DNA of 64,000 nt from Nymphaea colorata (taxonomy: Eukaryota > Streptophyta > Magnoliopsida > Nymphaeales > Nymphaeaceae): contig NC_045144.1 of NCBI RefSeq assembly GCF_008831285.2, positions 7,470,886 to 7,534,885 of the forward strand, written 5' to 3'. The stretch's first letter is position 1; each line of letters starts with the position of its first letter. Below are positions 1 to 13,300 of the stretch, piece by piece. The notes beneath the pieces are model-generated. The model did no database searches. It had not been told where the DNA came from and worked only from the letters and a program-made list of their open reading frames with translations. The position numbers and the translations under genes were made by a program.

Positions 1-887
1 CAGATATGAAAACAAAATTAATATAAATTGGAATTTAGTTTCGGATACAAATTGATATTAATATGTGATTTGTATAATATAAATTGGAATTTAGTTTCGG
101 ATACAAATTAAAAATCTGATTCAAATTGAATTCGGATTGTAAATCGAATTTCAGATTTGTATCCGAATTTTCATACATGAATATGAATATGTGAACATCC
201 AAAAAAATAGTTATCGTTAACAATACATTTAATTTGAATATAATTCATTGACATTCCTATTCTTGAGTATTTTTCCCTCTTTTTAATTATTTATACATGT
301 TCCTGAGCTCGAGTATTTATTTGCAGCAAAAAAAAATGCATATTGATGGTACTCATTGCTCCTTCAGAAGAGTTGTGAAATTATTTCTTGGATGAGCTTT
401 GCTACCACACTCTCGGTTTTTTAATGTAAATATCCTGATTGAGTTCTAAATGCTTAAAATTTTGAACTTGAAATTATATAACTATATATGCCGGCCTCCT
501 ATAGCATATATACAATGTCGAAATTATATGTACTATGTTGGCTTAGCTTAATTTCCCAGTAAAACTTGGCGAGATGCCAGTTTTGCCAAGAGTGGAGGCA
601 GGTGCGGCCACTGTGTGGGCAATCGCCCATACGAACCAAAAAATGTTTATTTTCATATTGATAAGTTAAGGGTAAATTTTCTCATGTACATATTGATACT
701 TCTTAAAAATTTAAAATTTATAACTAATACCCCGTTAACCATATCTTATACCACATCCTAAAGATATTAAGAGAGATGTTCAGGTTTACAGTAAATCATA
801 ATTTACTTTCCATACTAACAAGAAAACTTTGGTGTTCCTAAATCGATGAGGATACCTCAAGAGGGTACAAGTTTGGTTGGCTGGGAT

Positions 888-1341
888 TAGGGATGTTCAC
901 GAGTCGAGCTGAGCCAGCTCGAACTCCACTCGAGTGTCTTGAAAGAAACTCGAACTCAGCTCGAGCTTGAGTCGAGTCCGATTTCATTAGCTCGAGCTCT
1001 TAAAACTCGAACTCAGCTCGGCCGAAGATTGGCTTGAGCCGAGCCAATAATTTTTTAAAGAAAGACACAACATGTAGATTGGAACATGGAACCTCCAATA
1101 ACTAGTCAGGTGCATACTCATTTGAGCAACTTCATTTTTCTAATAAATTTATGAGATGTATTTTATTTTATTTTTTTTCGAGCTTAGCAGAGCCCGCGTA
1201 ACTCAAGTTCTATTCATCTATGTTGTCGAGCTCATTTCTTAACTGAACTCGAATCATTTAATAAACGAGTTGAGTTTGAGTCAGGCTTATCGAACGAGTT
1301 CGAGTAGAGCTCGAGTTAGCTCGACTCATTGAACATCCCTA
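888..1341. mobile_element. hAT-type MITE with perfect 8-bp TSD
   Basis: The left end begins TAGGGATGTTCACGAGTCGA. The right end, read on the other strand, begins TAGGGATGTTCAATGAGTCG, so the element has terminal inverted repeats of roughly 25 bp with few mismatches. It is flanked by an identical 8-bp direct repeat, GCTGGGAT, at 880-887 and 1342-1349. An 8-bp duplication with TAGGG-type ends is the usual signature of hAT transposons. The 454-bp interior has no coding capacity and is rich in ctcgag/gagctc motifs, so this is a non-autonomous copy. Related sequences lie at 3738-3843, 35711-36213 and 40305-40502. Confidence 0.85.
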
Positions 1342-3585
1342 GCTGGGATGGTGTGAAAAGCTCTTTTGTAAATCCTTTTGCCCTATGCATAATAGGAAAA
1401 TTGATAAGTCTTAATAGCACTCAACGGCCCTCATTTTCTAAGGTCAATGGTGCTATTCTATATCCAATTTCAACTTACATCATTGTGAAAGCTTTTGTTA
1501 AAAGTTGTTACTTCTATCAATATTGTTGGTAGACTGGGGCCTGTCCTTAGTAAAATATAAACATGATATCCTTCTTCATGCTTCATTCAACCGAATCATT
1601 CTTCTTAGCCACAAACTTTTAGATTTTTCAGAATCATATTGCATCTCAATGGTTTCCAAAATTTTTACAAGCGCCAAAATAAATTCTTTTCAAAATGTTT
1701 ATAGATAAAGTTTTATTTTTCAGCCCCTCCCATCATTTCAGCAACAAAGTAGAAGAGCAAGAGGTTAACAACTCACCACTCGAAAAAAAAAAATGACCTA
1801 AAGATCATCTTATTCCTCCTACCTTTAGGGTCATGAGCTGTATCGGAACAAGTTGACGGCACTGCAGTCATGCATGTTCAACTTAGGTAGCACGCTTCAT
1901 TACCTTAAAAGGAAGAGAGGCATTACTGCTCCATGAGAATCAAATTAAAGACATGTCTTTTCACATGCCTCTAAGAGAAGCAGGATTTTTTAACTGAAGA
2001 GCACTTGAGTTAGCGACACAAGTTTGGTGTAGGCCATGCATGCAATTTTTGAGTCATGACAATGTGATTTTGAGAGGTTATAAGAAGATTTTTGTTGGGT
2101 TGATGTGGGCAATTGCCCACACAAGCAACATGTAGCTCCTAGTGGGATTCCCTTCCGTTCACCTGAAATCTTGCGCTTAGTGCCAATGGCATTTAAAAGA
2201 TAGCAGCGGTCAGTTAATTGCTTGTCATTTTGTTTAGTCCTCTACTAGAAGGACGGTCGTGTGGTATTAACAAGTTAGAAATTTTGAAACAAGCTTTGAC
2301 AGTCTTTCACTTGGGAGCTTAAGTTTTTTTGTTCATGTTTGCTTGTTCATGCCTCCAACCGAAGATCTCTTACTAGACAACCATCTTGGTAAAGGATCAT
2401 AGCTTTATAGTCTTTTAGCAGTAGCAGAGCTAGAAATTTTGAATAGAAAGACACTAATTCAAAACATGCTGGATCTTTGGGAGCATCAACATGTATAAAT
2501 GGGCCAATGTTGAAAGCGCTAACATGAAAATTTAAAAAAAAAAAAAATTGTGACACCAAACTTGTGCCGGCAACCAGGGGCCGAGGCAGGGGCCCTGGTC
2601 AACTATAAAAAAAGATTAAAAAAAATTTACTTATTAAGCTTAAAAATTTTCATTTATCATATATAAAAATTTTGAAAAATGATATTTTGGCCCTTTGAAA
2701 CCATAATTTATCCTGTCATGAAAAATTTATGGCTCTGCACATACCAACATGTGGCTCCGCCACTACCTTTTAGATACCCAATTGACTAACTCCAAGAAAT
2801 TTTAAGTGAAAGAATTGACTACTTAATGGGATTGAAGGATGGACAAAGAATAGGTCGTTGTATAGAGGGATGGAGCCAAGAGGCTGGCAAGGGCCATGAC
2901 CTCCACTCATATTTTTTATAAAAAAATGTACATATACTTTTTAAAAAAAATCATTTTGCCTATAAAATTTTTTTTGAAATTTTATATTTTGACAGCTGCT
3001 AAAATTAAAATTTTGAAACTATAGTTCAATCCCCTTAATGAAAAACCAGTCTATTGATAATGATATGAAAATGAAAAGCATGAACTCAAGTTTGGTGCAT
3101 GGGTCCCATCAGACTTAGATGGTCAAAGGGCATTAATGGAATTTCACTTTATTGCTCTTAGATGTGTGAGATGTGACTGAAACGGTCAAGTTCTTCAACC
3201 GTGTAGCACCTAACATGAGTTGCCAGGATTGAACCGAATCGACTTGAGTCAAGATTCGACTTGAATTGGTGCCAAACTGAGTCGATTCAACAGTCAATTC
3301 TATAGTGCCATGTGTCATTTTTAACTATTATTTTGGAATATTTTTATATTTATTTTTATATTATTCTAAGTCCACTAAAACTATGAAAATAATGTTTTAA
3401 TGGTGTCAAATGATTTACTTTGAGCTTGAAGTTTAATCCATGATAATATTAAGAATAAAAAAGAGAAGGGAAGAAAATGATATATCTGTGCCTATGCTTC
3501 ATACATTCCTTTCAAAAATTTGCGGTCTAATATTGACGGATGAGCAAGTACTTCATGTCAAGCTAGCTCTATTCCTCAATTAACC

Positions 3586-3631
<46 letters not shown>
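3586..3631. repeat. (TA)n microsatellite
   Basis: This is an almost pure TA dinucleotide run with one phase break near 3607. Confidence 0.95.
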
Positions 3632-3737
3632 GTTACTCGGTTTCTTCTCATAATTCGAGTGAGCAGGAGGAAGTGAGAGTGCTGCCCACAATTTTAGCAT
3701 CAGGATTTGGAATAGGGAGAGTATACCTTGGTACTGC

Positions 3738-3843
3738 TCATATATGACTCGAGTTCGAGCTGAGCTCAAGCTCGAGTTTTTTTATCCGAGTCGAGCTTGA
3801 ACTGGCTAAAGTTTGGGCTCGACTCGGCTCGTGTGCAGCCCTA
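3738..3843. mobile_element. Truncated copy of the hAT-type MITE family
   Basis: The segment carries the same gactcgag/ctcgagct composition as the complete element at 888-1341 and ends gtgtgcagccct(a), matching the end of the 35.7-kb copy. No matching opposite terminus is visible, so it appears truncated on the left. Confidence 0.55.
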
Positions 3844-4620
3844 CATTTGGTGGCCGGAATGCCATCATCCAGCTACTTAACTGGCCAAGAACATGACTAA
3901 TCAAACAAAGGTGGCCTGAGTATGAGATTATTTTACCTTTTTTCATGTGGCAACAAGTTTCTTCTCACCTTGCTCTTAGAGAGGAACAGGTCTCCATGGT
4001 CGTCTTCCCCAAGAAGATAGGAAGCCCTACGTAAGTAACGGGGAGGTGGTCAGGATTCCATTCAAGGACTCGAGCTATAGATCGGCCTTGTCTTCACTAA
4101 CCTGAAATGAATAAACACTGATTTCTCCTTTTCAAACTCATGGAGGAGATCATCTTAATCTCCAAGATAGTATTCTTGAGAGCTCTACAAATAATCATAA
4201 TGCCATTGCCATAATATAAAATATAATTTATATATTTTAAAATTATCTTTTTAAAAATATAAAATAAAATTTTCTGAATATAAAATATATTTTTAATAAT
4301 AAAAATATTATTTAGAAGTTATCGGGCCGAATCGAACCCCCGTCAAACCGGCCCAGGCTCAGGCTGGGTTTTTCGAGCCCGAACCCAGGCCGGATACTAG
4401 GTATCCGTTGGCACCACCTACTAAAGTCAAACAAGAGAAAAAACTCGTCTCATGGCCCTTACCCGATCAGCTACACTACGCCTCTTAAGACCTCTCTCTT
4501 GCATGAAATCATAGGCTTCATTAACAGCATATGCAGGCGGTGTGTGTGTGTGCGTGCACGCATGCCTAGGTAAATAGATTGAGTTTAATATTCAACCTTG
4601 CAACCTTACCTACCACCAAG

Positions 4621-4860
4621 GATGGAAACAGTTTGGATTCGGGCTAGATCTGCCATTTAACAAATTTGATCCTGAATCTATGTAATTGAACTCAGATTCA
4701 GATTGGCATAAGATCCAACATCTATTTGTGATTTGATCGGAATGCCAACAGCTTGGATTAGAACTAGATCTGCCATTTAACAATTTTGATTATGAATCTA
4801 TGTAATTGAATTCAGATTCAGATCGGCATAAGATCCAACATCTGTTTGTAATCAGATCGG
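4621..4860. repeat. Two-copy 120-bp tandem duplication
   Basis: Two units of 120 bp are arranged head to tail. Both contain agatctgccatttaaca, followed by 'gaatctatgtaattgaa' and 'cataagatccaacatct' at the same offsets. They differ by scattered substitutions. No function is apparent. Confidence 0.8.
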
Positions 4861-6114
4861 ATCTTTTTACCGAATCCCAGTCAAATATCAGGCTAAGATT
4901 TAGATTCAATTATCATAAAGACACTGAAGCAAAAATCCAAATTTCTTAGGTTTCTGGACACATTTCAACTAAGCTTATGTCCAGGTTGGCCTGATGTCCA
5001 AAACTCAGGCTTCGGCCTACCCGAAACCTGAGCCCTGGGTTATAATAAAAAAATATTTTTTAAATATAAAAAATAGAGGTAGTTTTTTTTTTTTAAATTA
5101 CTCTGCTAACTTGGAAGTTAAAAGTAAAGTTTTAGATATTGAGTGGTCTTGTGTAAAACATCCAAAGTTGAGCGGCTTTCTTGTAATCTTTCCAGATAAC
5201 ATAATAGGTGGACAATAGATTTGTGTGGGAATGACAGCCCAGACGTTGCATGAAGTTGGGACAAAGCTCGTTGACTGATCACAAGTCTTTTTTTCATTTA
5301 ATGAAAAGTAACAATAATTGTGAAAATTAAACATAAAAATATATATGTTTTTTTAATTATAAAAACATTGTTGAAATACCTTTTCAAAATATTTACGTTG
5401 ATTTTAAAAACATTGAACATGAAACTGTCTATGCAAATGCAATAGAACAGAACTTTTTTATAGTTATTGCCAAAATAATTTTTCTCTCAAGTGATAAAAC
5501 AAATAACTTCTTATTTATTTTAAATTATATTAATAGTGTTCAAAAAGAAGAAAGATTATTTACAAAAAAAAAAAAACACGTTCGACTTTTGATGTGGGAA
5601 GAGAAACTTAACATCAGAAAATTACCAATTCAGAAAAATATGTGTTAGGAAATTAAAATATATTTAAAGAAACAAGTAAATGCTCGACGGCACTTTTTTT
5701 GTTGAAAGGTTTTTTTTTTACTTCTTTCAGAGTAACAAGTTATTTGTAAGGTCATTACATAGAGTACCTCATGTCTTCATGCGCCTCCCTGCAAAGTACT
5801 TGTTCAAATCGTAGACGGTTATAAGTGAATACGCTATGAATCAAAGGGCTATTTCTGAATTTTTTGAATAAGAAAAGAAAAGATTAAATTAGAAAATTTC
5901 AGAAAAAGAAAAGACAAAGGGAAGAATATCGGGATTCGATAGAGACTTCTGCGGAAAATATTTGCGCTATTTGACTCCGTCATTGACGCGGGAGCTTTCC
6001 CCGCCGCCCTCCCTCTCTTTCTCTCTGTCGCTGGATTGCTCTCTCGTTCCGAAGGAAAAGAATTCCGGCAGGCCCCCTCTCTCTCTCTCTCTCTCTCCCT
6101 CTCTCTTCTCAGAG

Positions 6115-9100
6115 ATGGTGTCGACGAGTCGCTTCGTTGCTATTGCTCTTTCCTTCTTTGTCTTCGCCGTCTTCATGGACCTCTCGGCCGCCGAATACCT
6201 CTCAGGTGATTTCTCTGCTTCGTTTGAATTTTTCTAGTTGATGTTGGAGAAATCTCGTTTTTCCTGAGTAGCGATTGCTGTGGTTCGAGACTCCAACACA
6301 TAATCAAGTTTCTCCTTCGGGAGTGGCGTATTGTTGGCTGTTTTTGGCTCGAAGTAGCTCGCCTCTCTTTCCGCACACTTTCAAGTGAGATGATTCCGCC
6401 GTTACCGCTTCTTTTGCTTGTTTCTTGCTCTTGTTTTAGAGACAGCTTAACAATTTGGAAAATTTTTCTGTTCGTTGTTCGCGAGAATTTCGTTTTACTT
6501 TTTTTACTAACTTAATTCGGCTGCTTCATACTGTCGGGGTTCTAGTTCTCTACTGCTTTGGGCGGTTCTATATAGAACTTCGCATATCTTGCTTATATCC
6601 CTGGATCATTTTATTAGTTTAGTTGTGTGCGAAAGTTAATAAGGAATTTCGATTCCTTGTGGACTTAGTCATCTTTTAAGCTTAGATGAGTTTCAAGCCA
6701 GTGGCATATTTTCAGGTTGAAATTCTTGTCATTTTCTAAAACCGCTAGCACAATGTTTTTGCCTTCCTTGGCGAAAGGTTTGTTTGACGGTTTATTATCG
6801 GGAACGCGCTGGCAATTTCTTTTCTGTTCCTTGCTATCAATGATGAGGAATCGTGCTTTCTTTTATGTTCTTTAGTTGATACATATTGTTTTTCCCATTC
6901 CTTGTGAGCCAATCTCTCTATGAACTATTGTCTAAGACGCAGTTTAAAAGAAAGCGGTATGTTCTGAGTATTGGTTCGTGTCGCAATCTTTTGTCTAATT
7001 ACGCGGTGTGTTTCCTTTGTCCTGTTTCAACATGCTAGGAGATAATCTGGTTAAATTTAGTAATTTAGCGGAGAACCCGCACTTCACTAACTCTCTTGTT
7101 TGCAGACCACATCTTTGAGCCGAGACCTGCAATTGGTAGGGGGCTTCTTCAAGCAGATAAACGTGAGTATTTTTCGCTGCTTTCTGTTTCTGTATTATTT
7201 TCGTAATAAACATTGTTTAATTGGAGAATGGAATATTAAATTTGGCTATCTGGATATGAAACGGCAGATAAACTTCAGGCGATGCATTTACATAAGTTTA
7301 TGTGACTCTAGAAACATCTTATGCCCTAGATGGCGTTTTTGCCATTTTTTATTCCCCATAAACTTACGCAGCCTTTTAGTTTTTAGTTTTTAATCTTCTC
7401 CTTCGTCATTTTACGACCATCGAACAGAGTCTCGGGTCCTTTTCCGTAAAAGAAATTGTTCTTTCAATTATAAAAGCCATGAGGGATTTCCATGAGCCCA
7501 TGATTGAATGAAATTTTTTAGGAAAATGCTAGTATCGATTGTCTTGCTTTCCCATATCCAAGTGATGATCCCAACATCTTTCAAGGTTCCTGTTAGAACT
7601 AGATTTTTCATCCCCATTTCCATAATCAATACCTCTCCTGTAACCTCGTCATCCTTCTAGTGTGCCTCCTTCACTTTATATGTCAGGAACAAGGGGAGTT
7701 AGATGGAGTTTACAGCTGAATCTTAAAGTAAGATTAAGTCAACAGGGGAGACATTTCATTTCGAGGAATTCAGTTTGCAGAACTTTCTGCAAAATTTGTT
7801 TGTATGCTTTGGATTGGGATCCTTTTTCTATTGAAGTATGCTCTTCAAGTTGAGGAACCGAGTTGATTTTCAAAAGGGTTCAAGTGAATAATCTCTCTCT
7901 TGTCTTGAAGGCAAGCCCCATCAAATCTAGCTTGGCCTTTGAAGTCCTCTTCCTTACTGCTGTTTAATAAAATACTAGACAGGTTTTTCCTGCTTTGCAT
8001 CTTCCAGCATCTCTTACTTCAATGTCTTTCTTTGGTAAGAGCAGAATCCCATAAGTGTACGAGAGAGAGAGAGAGAGAGAGAGAATGTGTTTCTAATGAT
8101 TTTCCTGATTCCTTAATTTTTATAAGCTCCCCAAAGTTTGGTTCATTACCTGTGTGTTTTCAGATCATTGCGTGCACTAGGTGGAATCTGGAATACGGTC
8201 AGTGATTGGAGATATATTGGTTCTCTGACCAAGGGAAAAACTGAAAGTTTTCTTTTCATGATGGTTATACTAAAGCCAATTCAAAGCACAACCCACCCAT
8301 GCGTTGGGAAACTGATTCTCAGAATATTTTGGCATGGGCTAAACCTACTGTCATTCAGCTCCTTATTGGGAGTTTGATGATGAGAAAGAGAGGGAGAGCG
8401 AACCTGTGATTGTTGGTAGGGATTCTTAATAGGAATAACCTAATCTTCGTTTGATAGTCTACCATGTTTCCAACCGACCTCATTATTTGGATTATCTCCT
8501 CGTTTGCTATAAGAAACCATATCCTATCCAACTACCAGACCCCTGCCATCCATTAATTGCATTTACCTTGACCACTTGTCATGCATTTTTACTTGTGAAA
8601 AGTGAGTACTATTTAGCAGTATCCCCACATTCATGTTCATATCTCACTGTCATGCACTGAGAAAATGGTGAAATACGTGCATAGTTGAGTGCTTAATTTC
8701 GGGCTGTCAATCCTGTCACATTTAGATGCTTCCAATTCTTTCCAGTTAGAAATTTCATATTGTTGCCCTACTTACGCTGCTTTTCTCCAAGGTTTAGGAT
8801 TACCCTCCTGTTGATCATGTATTCATGTTTAATAATGCACTAGAATTTTATAATAGATTTCACTGACGTTCCTCTTTCCCTGGCCGCAGCTTGCCCGGTG
8901 GACTTTGAATACAAAAACTACACGATCATCACAAGCCAATGCAAAGGACCACTATACCTCCCATCTCGTTGTTGCAGTGCTTTTAAGCAGTTTGCGTGCC
9001 CCTATAGGGACGTACTCAATGACCTAGGAAATAACTGTGCCAAAGTGATGTTTGCATACATACACCTTTATGGTAAATATCCGGCGGGGTTGTTTGCAAA

Positions 9101-9245
9101 TGAGTGCAGAGATGATAAAATCGGCTTATTATGCAATCTCACCTCCACAGAGAATCACCAGGTCAGCCCCAATGCCGCACACATTGCTTATGTCTCTAGC
9201 CTCTGTCTTGTTCTTGTGGCCATTGCAGCCTCCCTTGTTCTGTAA
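6115..9245 (+). CDS. LORELEI-like GPI-anchored protein (LLG family)
   Basis: The CDS is join(6115..6205, 7106..7162, 8890..9245), 504 nt, 167 aa. All introns are GT-AG and both junctions fall after the first base of a codon. The product begins with a hydrophobic signal peptide (residues about 1-26), then a short spacer including FEPRPAIGRGLLQA. The core of the last exon has eight cysteines in the LLG order, including the adjacent CC pair, with FEYKNYTIITSQCKGP and LNDLGNNC. It ends in a hydrophobic tail typical of a GPI-attachment signal. Family members are extracellular chaperones and co-receptors of FERONIA-type receptor kinases that help bind RALF peptides at the plasma membrane. Length matches the family (about 165-170 aa). 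The start follows a long CT-rich leader at about 6000-6110. Family assignment is firm; which paralogue (vegetative or reproductive) cannot be told. Confidence 0.93.
8061..8084. repeat. (GA)n microsatellite in LLG intron 2
   Basis: This is a pure GA dinucleotide run inside the second intron of the LORELEI-like gene. Confidence 0.95.
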
Positions 9246-10344
9246 ACCAGTCTGTAAGACCGGCTTGAGTATAGTGTATGATGCACACGTAGTGCGATAA
9301 GATGTATATTGAGACCTTTCTTTATATATCTATAGCTTTCATGGTCCTTTCAGAATTGGATGCTGTTGTATTATGAGATTAGAGTCCACATTATGTACGA
9401 GTTATGACAATAACATAATGAATCTCTGTTGCGACACATTTAAAGGTGAAAAAATATGTTCACCTTTTACTTCTCTCAATTTTCCGCACTTTCAGCTAAA
9501 TCTGAGTTTGCCAGCTCGTACCCGCTCGACTCCTGCGTCAAATCTTAAAGGTAATTTCCAGTACATGTTATGAATATAAGAACTTCATACCCGGCTGCGG
9601 AGCCAGAAATTTCACATAAGGGCCACAAACAAGTGGCTAAAGCCAAATTCGTAAATAAACCAACAAATACAAAATAGAACAGATCCATATTTTTATTATT
9701 ACTTTGACATATGCATCAATTTACGTTTATATAACCCACCTTCTCTCTAAAAATATTCAAAGGACCATGGGACTACCATGCCAGCGTTTTCAAAACTCGA
9801 GAAACTGGAAATCGAAATTTTTGTCAAACAACAAAAGCCAGATGACCATCTTTCGGAATTCTTAACCATAGAGGTCACCTGGGGATGAAAAACCAGAAGC
9901 GATAAAACTGTATAAGAATATTTAACCCATATCTGCCGCAAATCATGTGTAGAAGAATTCATAAGCCACGGACGAAGCAGCTACCCAAGCATACAACAAG
10001 ACCAAACATCACATTCAGAAAGCCCGAGGCACTAAACAGCACCGAATAACGAAGAATCAGTTAAATATTTAAGAAAAAGAAAAAAAAGAAAAACAGAAAA
10101 TGCATCATACAATGCTATTTATACATGACGTCAACATTTAGATGACCGGTATCCCCAATCAACTCCATCTAAATAGTCCTAGAACTGATCACCGGATTCT
10201 GAAAGGGAGATAATATAACAGGTGAACAGACAATTTGACAGCAACTACTTGCTGTTAGCGCCGTTAGATATAAGCTTAATACTAAGCTGTGAAAGAAGTG
10301 TCTTGTGCCTCTACAACACCTTGGCGACAATTAACTGGGCCGCA
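9246..10344. other. Convergent intergenic and 3' UTR region
   Basis: This stretch separates the 3' ends of the LORELEI-like gene (+) and the DEK gene (-), so it must hold both 3' UTRs and their polyadenylation sites. A piece from about 9590 ('gctgcggagccag') resembles the edge of the dispersed repeat seen near 2.6 and 27.1 kb. No additional gene is supported. Confidence 0.6.
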
Positions 10345-13300
10345 TCAAGCACCTTCTTCACCTTCCTGCTCATCATTGTCATCTTCCTTCTCCCCGTCGC
10401 CGTCCTCTTCATCTTCATCAGCTTCGTCCGCTAGCTTGGTTAGCTCCTCCTGAATCATACCTTTTACCTCTGCTTTCCGTGGCATTAGGTCCATCTTAAA
10501 ATGAGAAGCTACACCAAGTATTGATAATTTTGGCAGCGGTTAGAAAGGCAACAATCACTAATCTAAGATTTTTAACCTACTGTATAGAAAGACACATCTT
10601 GTGCATTAAGGTAATACCATACGTAAGTCAAAAGGCAAAAAATGCAGAAAAACAAACGAGAAATTGAAAAATAAAAAACAATAATAATAAAGAATGAATG
10701 AAGTTTCGGGCTGATTTTGACAACATTTGTCTGAATCACGTAGGCCAAGCTCCTTACTCGAGGGAAGTTGACATAGCAAGAGACTAAGCCATACTCGGAG
10801 GCCTTTCAAAGTCCCATCACTAAAATGTACGAGTAAGACATACTAAGCACAAGAGTGGACGGGAAAGACAACTGTCAATTGGATCTTGTGCTGTTTCACT
10901 ATGCCCAAATTCTGGTGTCACGGGCCAGAAGTGATCTGACCGGAGCAGGAAAATACGCAACACACCATATTTATGAGTAAAGGAACAAGTTTGCACCTAA
11001 TTGCTTGAGAATGTCCGTAAAAGTAGCCTGAAATGGAAGAAAAATAGAATATGAATGAAAACCTCAGGAAGGAACTGACAGAGGAACAAAATACTAAATT
11101 TTTAGAAAACCTACAGTGTTGAAATCAACTTCCTTCAAAATGTCACATATCGCTTTTCTCAGCTCCTCTTCAGTGGGACCAGCTTTTTCCTTCTTGCGAG
11201 GTTCATCTTTTGCTTTAGAAGCCTTCTTACCTTTCAAGGTCCAGAGAAGAGCGTGAGTTTTGAACTTCTACAGCATGAAGCAACTAGAACACAAAGTTAC
11301 TTTGCAACAAATAAGATGCAGTTCATAGATCATCCACGGGGTCAGAAACAGCACCATGGTAGCTGAACCGTACATGGTAACATGGGGTGCTGACATCTTC
11401 AGAAAATTGAATTAAAAGCATAAAAACAACAAGCCATTAACTTGCGTTTAGAGACAAGTGTTGGAGTGTGGAGCCTTAATAGGCTTCCCTAATTTCCCTA
11501 ATTTGTAAAGGCATTCATGTAATTTTATGTTTATAGGGGGTTGCTTCTTGTATTCTTTGATTCTTCTCTGGTAATAAAAACATTGTGCAACAACCGTGGA
11601 TGTAGGAGAACCGTCTCCAAACCACGTAAAATCCTTCTCTCTTTTTCGTCCTCATTTTCTTCAGTTTCCTTCTCTTGGTGTGTTGAGAGAGGGAGACTCA
11701 TTCTCAATAACAAGATGTTTAATGAGATCGTTCAAAACATCCAGAGTCTAGCCAACTTAACAAGTGCCAACAAAAATAACCAAAATTATTGAGCAAGAGT
11801 CTTACCAGAAAAAAAGAAACAATAAAAATGTGAGACATTAGTCAGGTAGAAAACAGACACAAGAGGCACCTGAAAGATTGGCTCAAACACTTCAAGCAAA
11901 TATAACTCTGGTAATACTACTAGTCAATGGATCCATGATATGAGTAACAGCAGTCACAGCATATTAGTAAATCGAAACTTTCAACTTCAGCAAATGTTTG
12001 AAGAAAACAACTATGGCTCCTTTAGTATAAATCCAGAAAATACCTTTCAATTATAGTAATACTGAAAAGTTGAGCAAGAGATAACAGTATCAGCTATATT
12101 ACCAGCTCTTCCTTTAGGAGTAGACTTTTCAGATGAAGATGCTTTTTCTTTCTTTTTTTCATCAATCTTCTTCTTCCTTGAGAAAACCTTTGCACTAGAG
12201 TCGGGTTTCTCTTCTGCCTTCACACGCTTTGAAGGGGATTTAGAAGGATTCCTGGTGGATTTTGGAGTGGTTTTATTAGGAGTTTCAGCTTTCTTCGTGA
12301 CAACCTTCCTTGGTTGCCTCTTTTTCATGGATTTCTTAGAGGTCCTACTCTTCTTCACATCCTCATCCTCTGACTTCTCCTCTGGCTCGTCATCACTCTC
12401 ATCTGATTTATCAGCATCAGTACCTTCATCAGCCACAGGGGACTCCGCTTCCTCTCCTTCTTGTTCTTCTTCCTCTTCTTCTTTTTCCACTTCCTCTTCC
12501 TCCTCTTGCTCCTGTTCCTCTTCCTCATCGTCATCATGCTCCTCTTCATCAACTTCTTCTGCGGCATTCTTCTTTCGTCTACCTCTTGGGGTGCTCTCAC
12601 TCTTCCTCCGCCTCTACAGAGAAACATTTTAAATAAAACAAAATAAGCTATCACAATGTGCGGATCAAATTGGAATAACTAATACGAAGCAACATACTTC
12701 TTACAGCTATTTAATAAAAAATATCTTAGTACCAAACAAAACTACAGACAAGAACAGCCTGGATAACGTTATCATCATTAACATTTTAAGCAATAGAAAA
12801 AAATAAACCTCTGATTCATGTGATGCCTGGCATTATGATTGCACTACGATATTTCAACTTCACTAACTCAATCCATACCAAGGGCTCCAGTAGACTCAGA
12901 CCAAATGGTTCGAAACATGTGACTGGAGAAATTTAGAGAGACACGGAGAGCAATTATAACCAATAGGACAAGACAAGCAAAATTTCAGAAAACAAAAAAG
13001 AACCAGAACACTTTTACCAAAAAAATTCTAATTCAAGGGAACCGCATGGAGGGAAAGATAAACATAAACAACCAACAGCTTATGCCCAACATTAAATTCA
13101 ATGACAACAAAGGATAAACCTCTTGACCCCATCCAACCAGAAATCTAACCTCCAAAACATGAAGGTAGGATTGCCCAATCTGCACACGGCTAGAAATGTT
13201 TGTTTGCTGACTCTTGTTGGTACAACCGCGCAACTATTTGATATTGATCTGATGCAACATGAGGTAAAGCAATGGAAGGGAAAAGTGCATTCAAGAAAAG

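Larger units (their letters stand above)
1..5950. other. Intergenic repeat-rich stretch
   Basis: No gene is supported here. The stretch is AT-rich and contains a short tandem duplication near 22-109, a complete MITE at 888-1341, a MITE tail near 3738-3843, a (TA)n run at 3586-3631, and a two-copy 120-bp tandem repeat at 4621-4860. Segments at about 2565-2765 and 2870-3060 resemble each other and a piece near 26.98-27.18 kb: each has a GC-rich edge reading like 'gcggagcca' followed by AT-rich DNA. They look like copies of one decayed dispersed element. The small open frames have no codon bias or recognisable domain. Confidence 0.7.

Noticed and set aside
12255-12646. Long plus-strand frames of Ser/Phe-rich protein
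   Set aside because: They are the antisense of the acidic Glu/Lys-rich DEK exon at 12103-12613; GAA/GAG repeats leave the opposite strand open as Ser/Leu/Phe codons.
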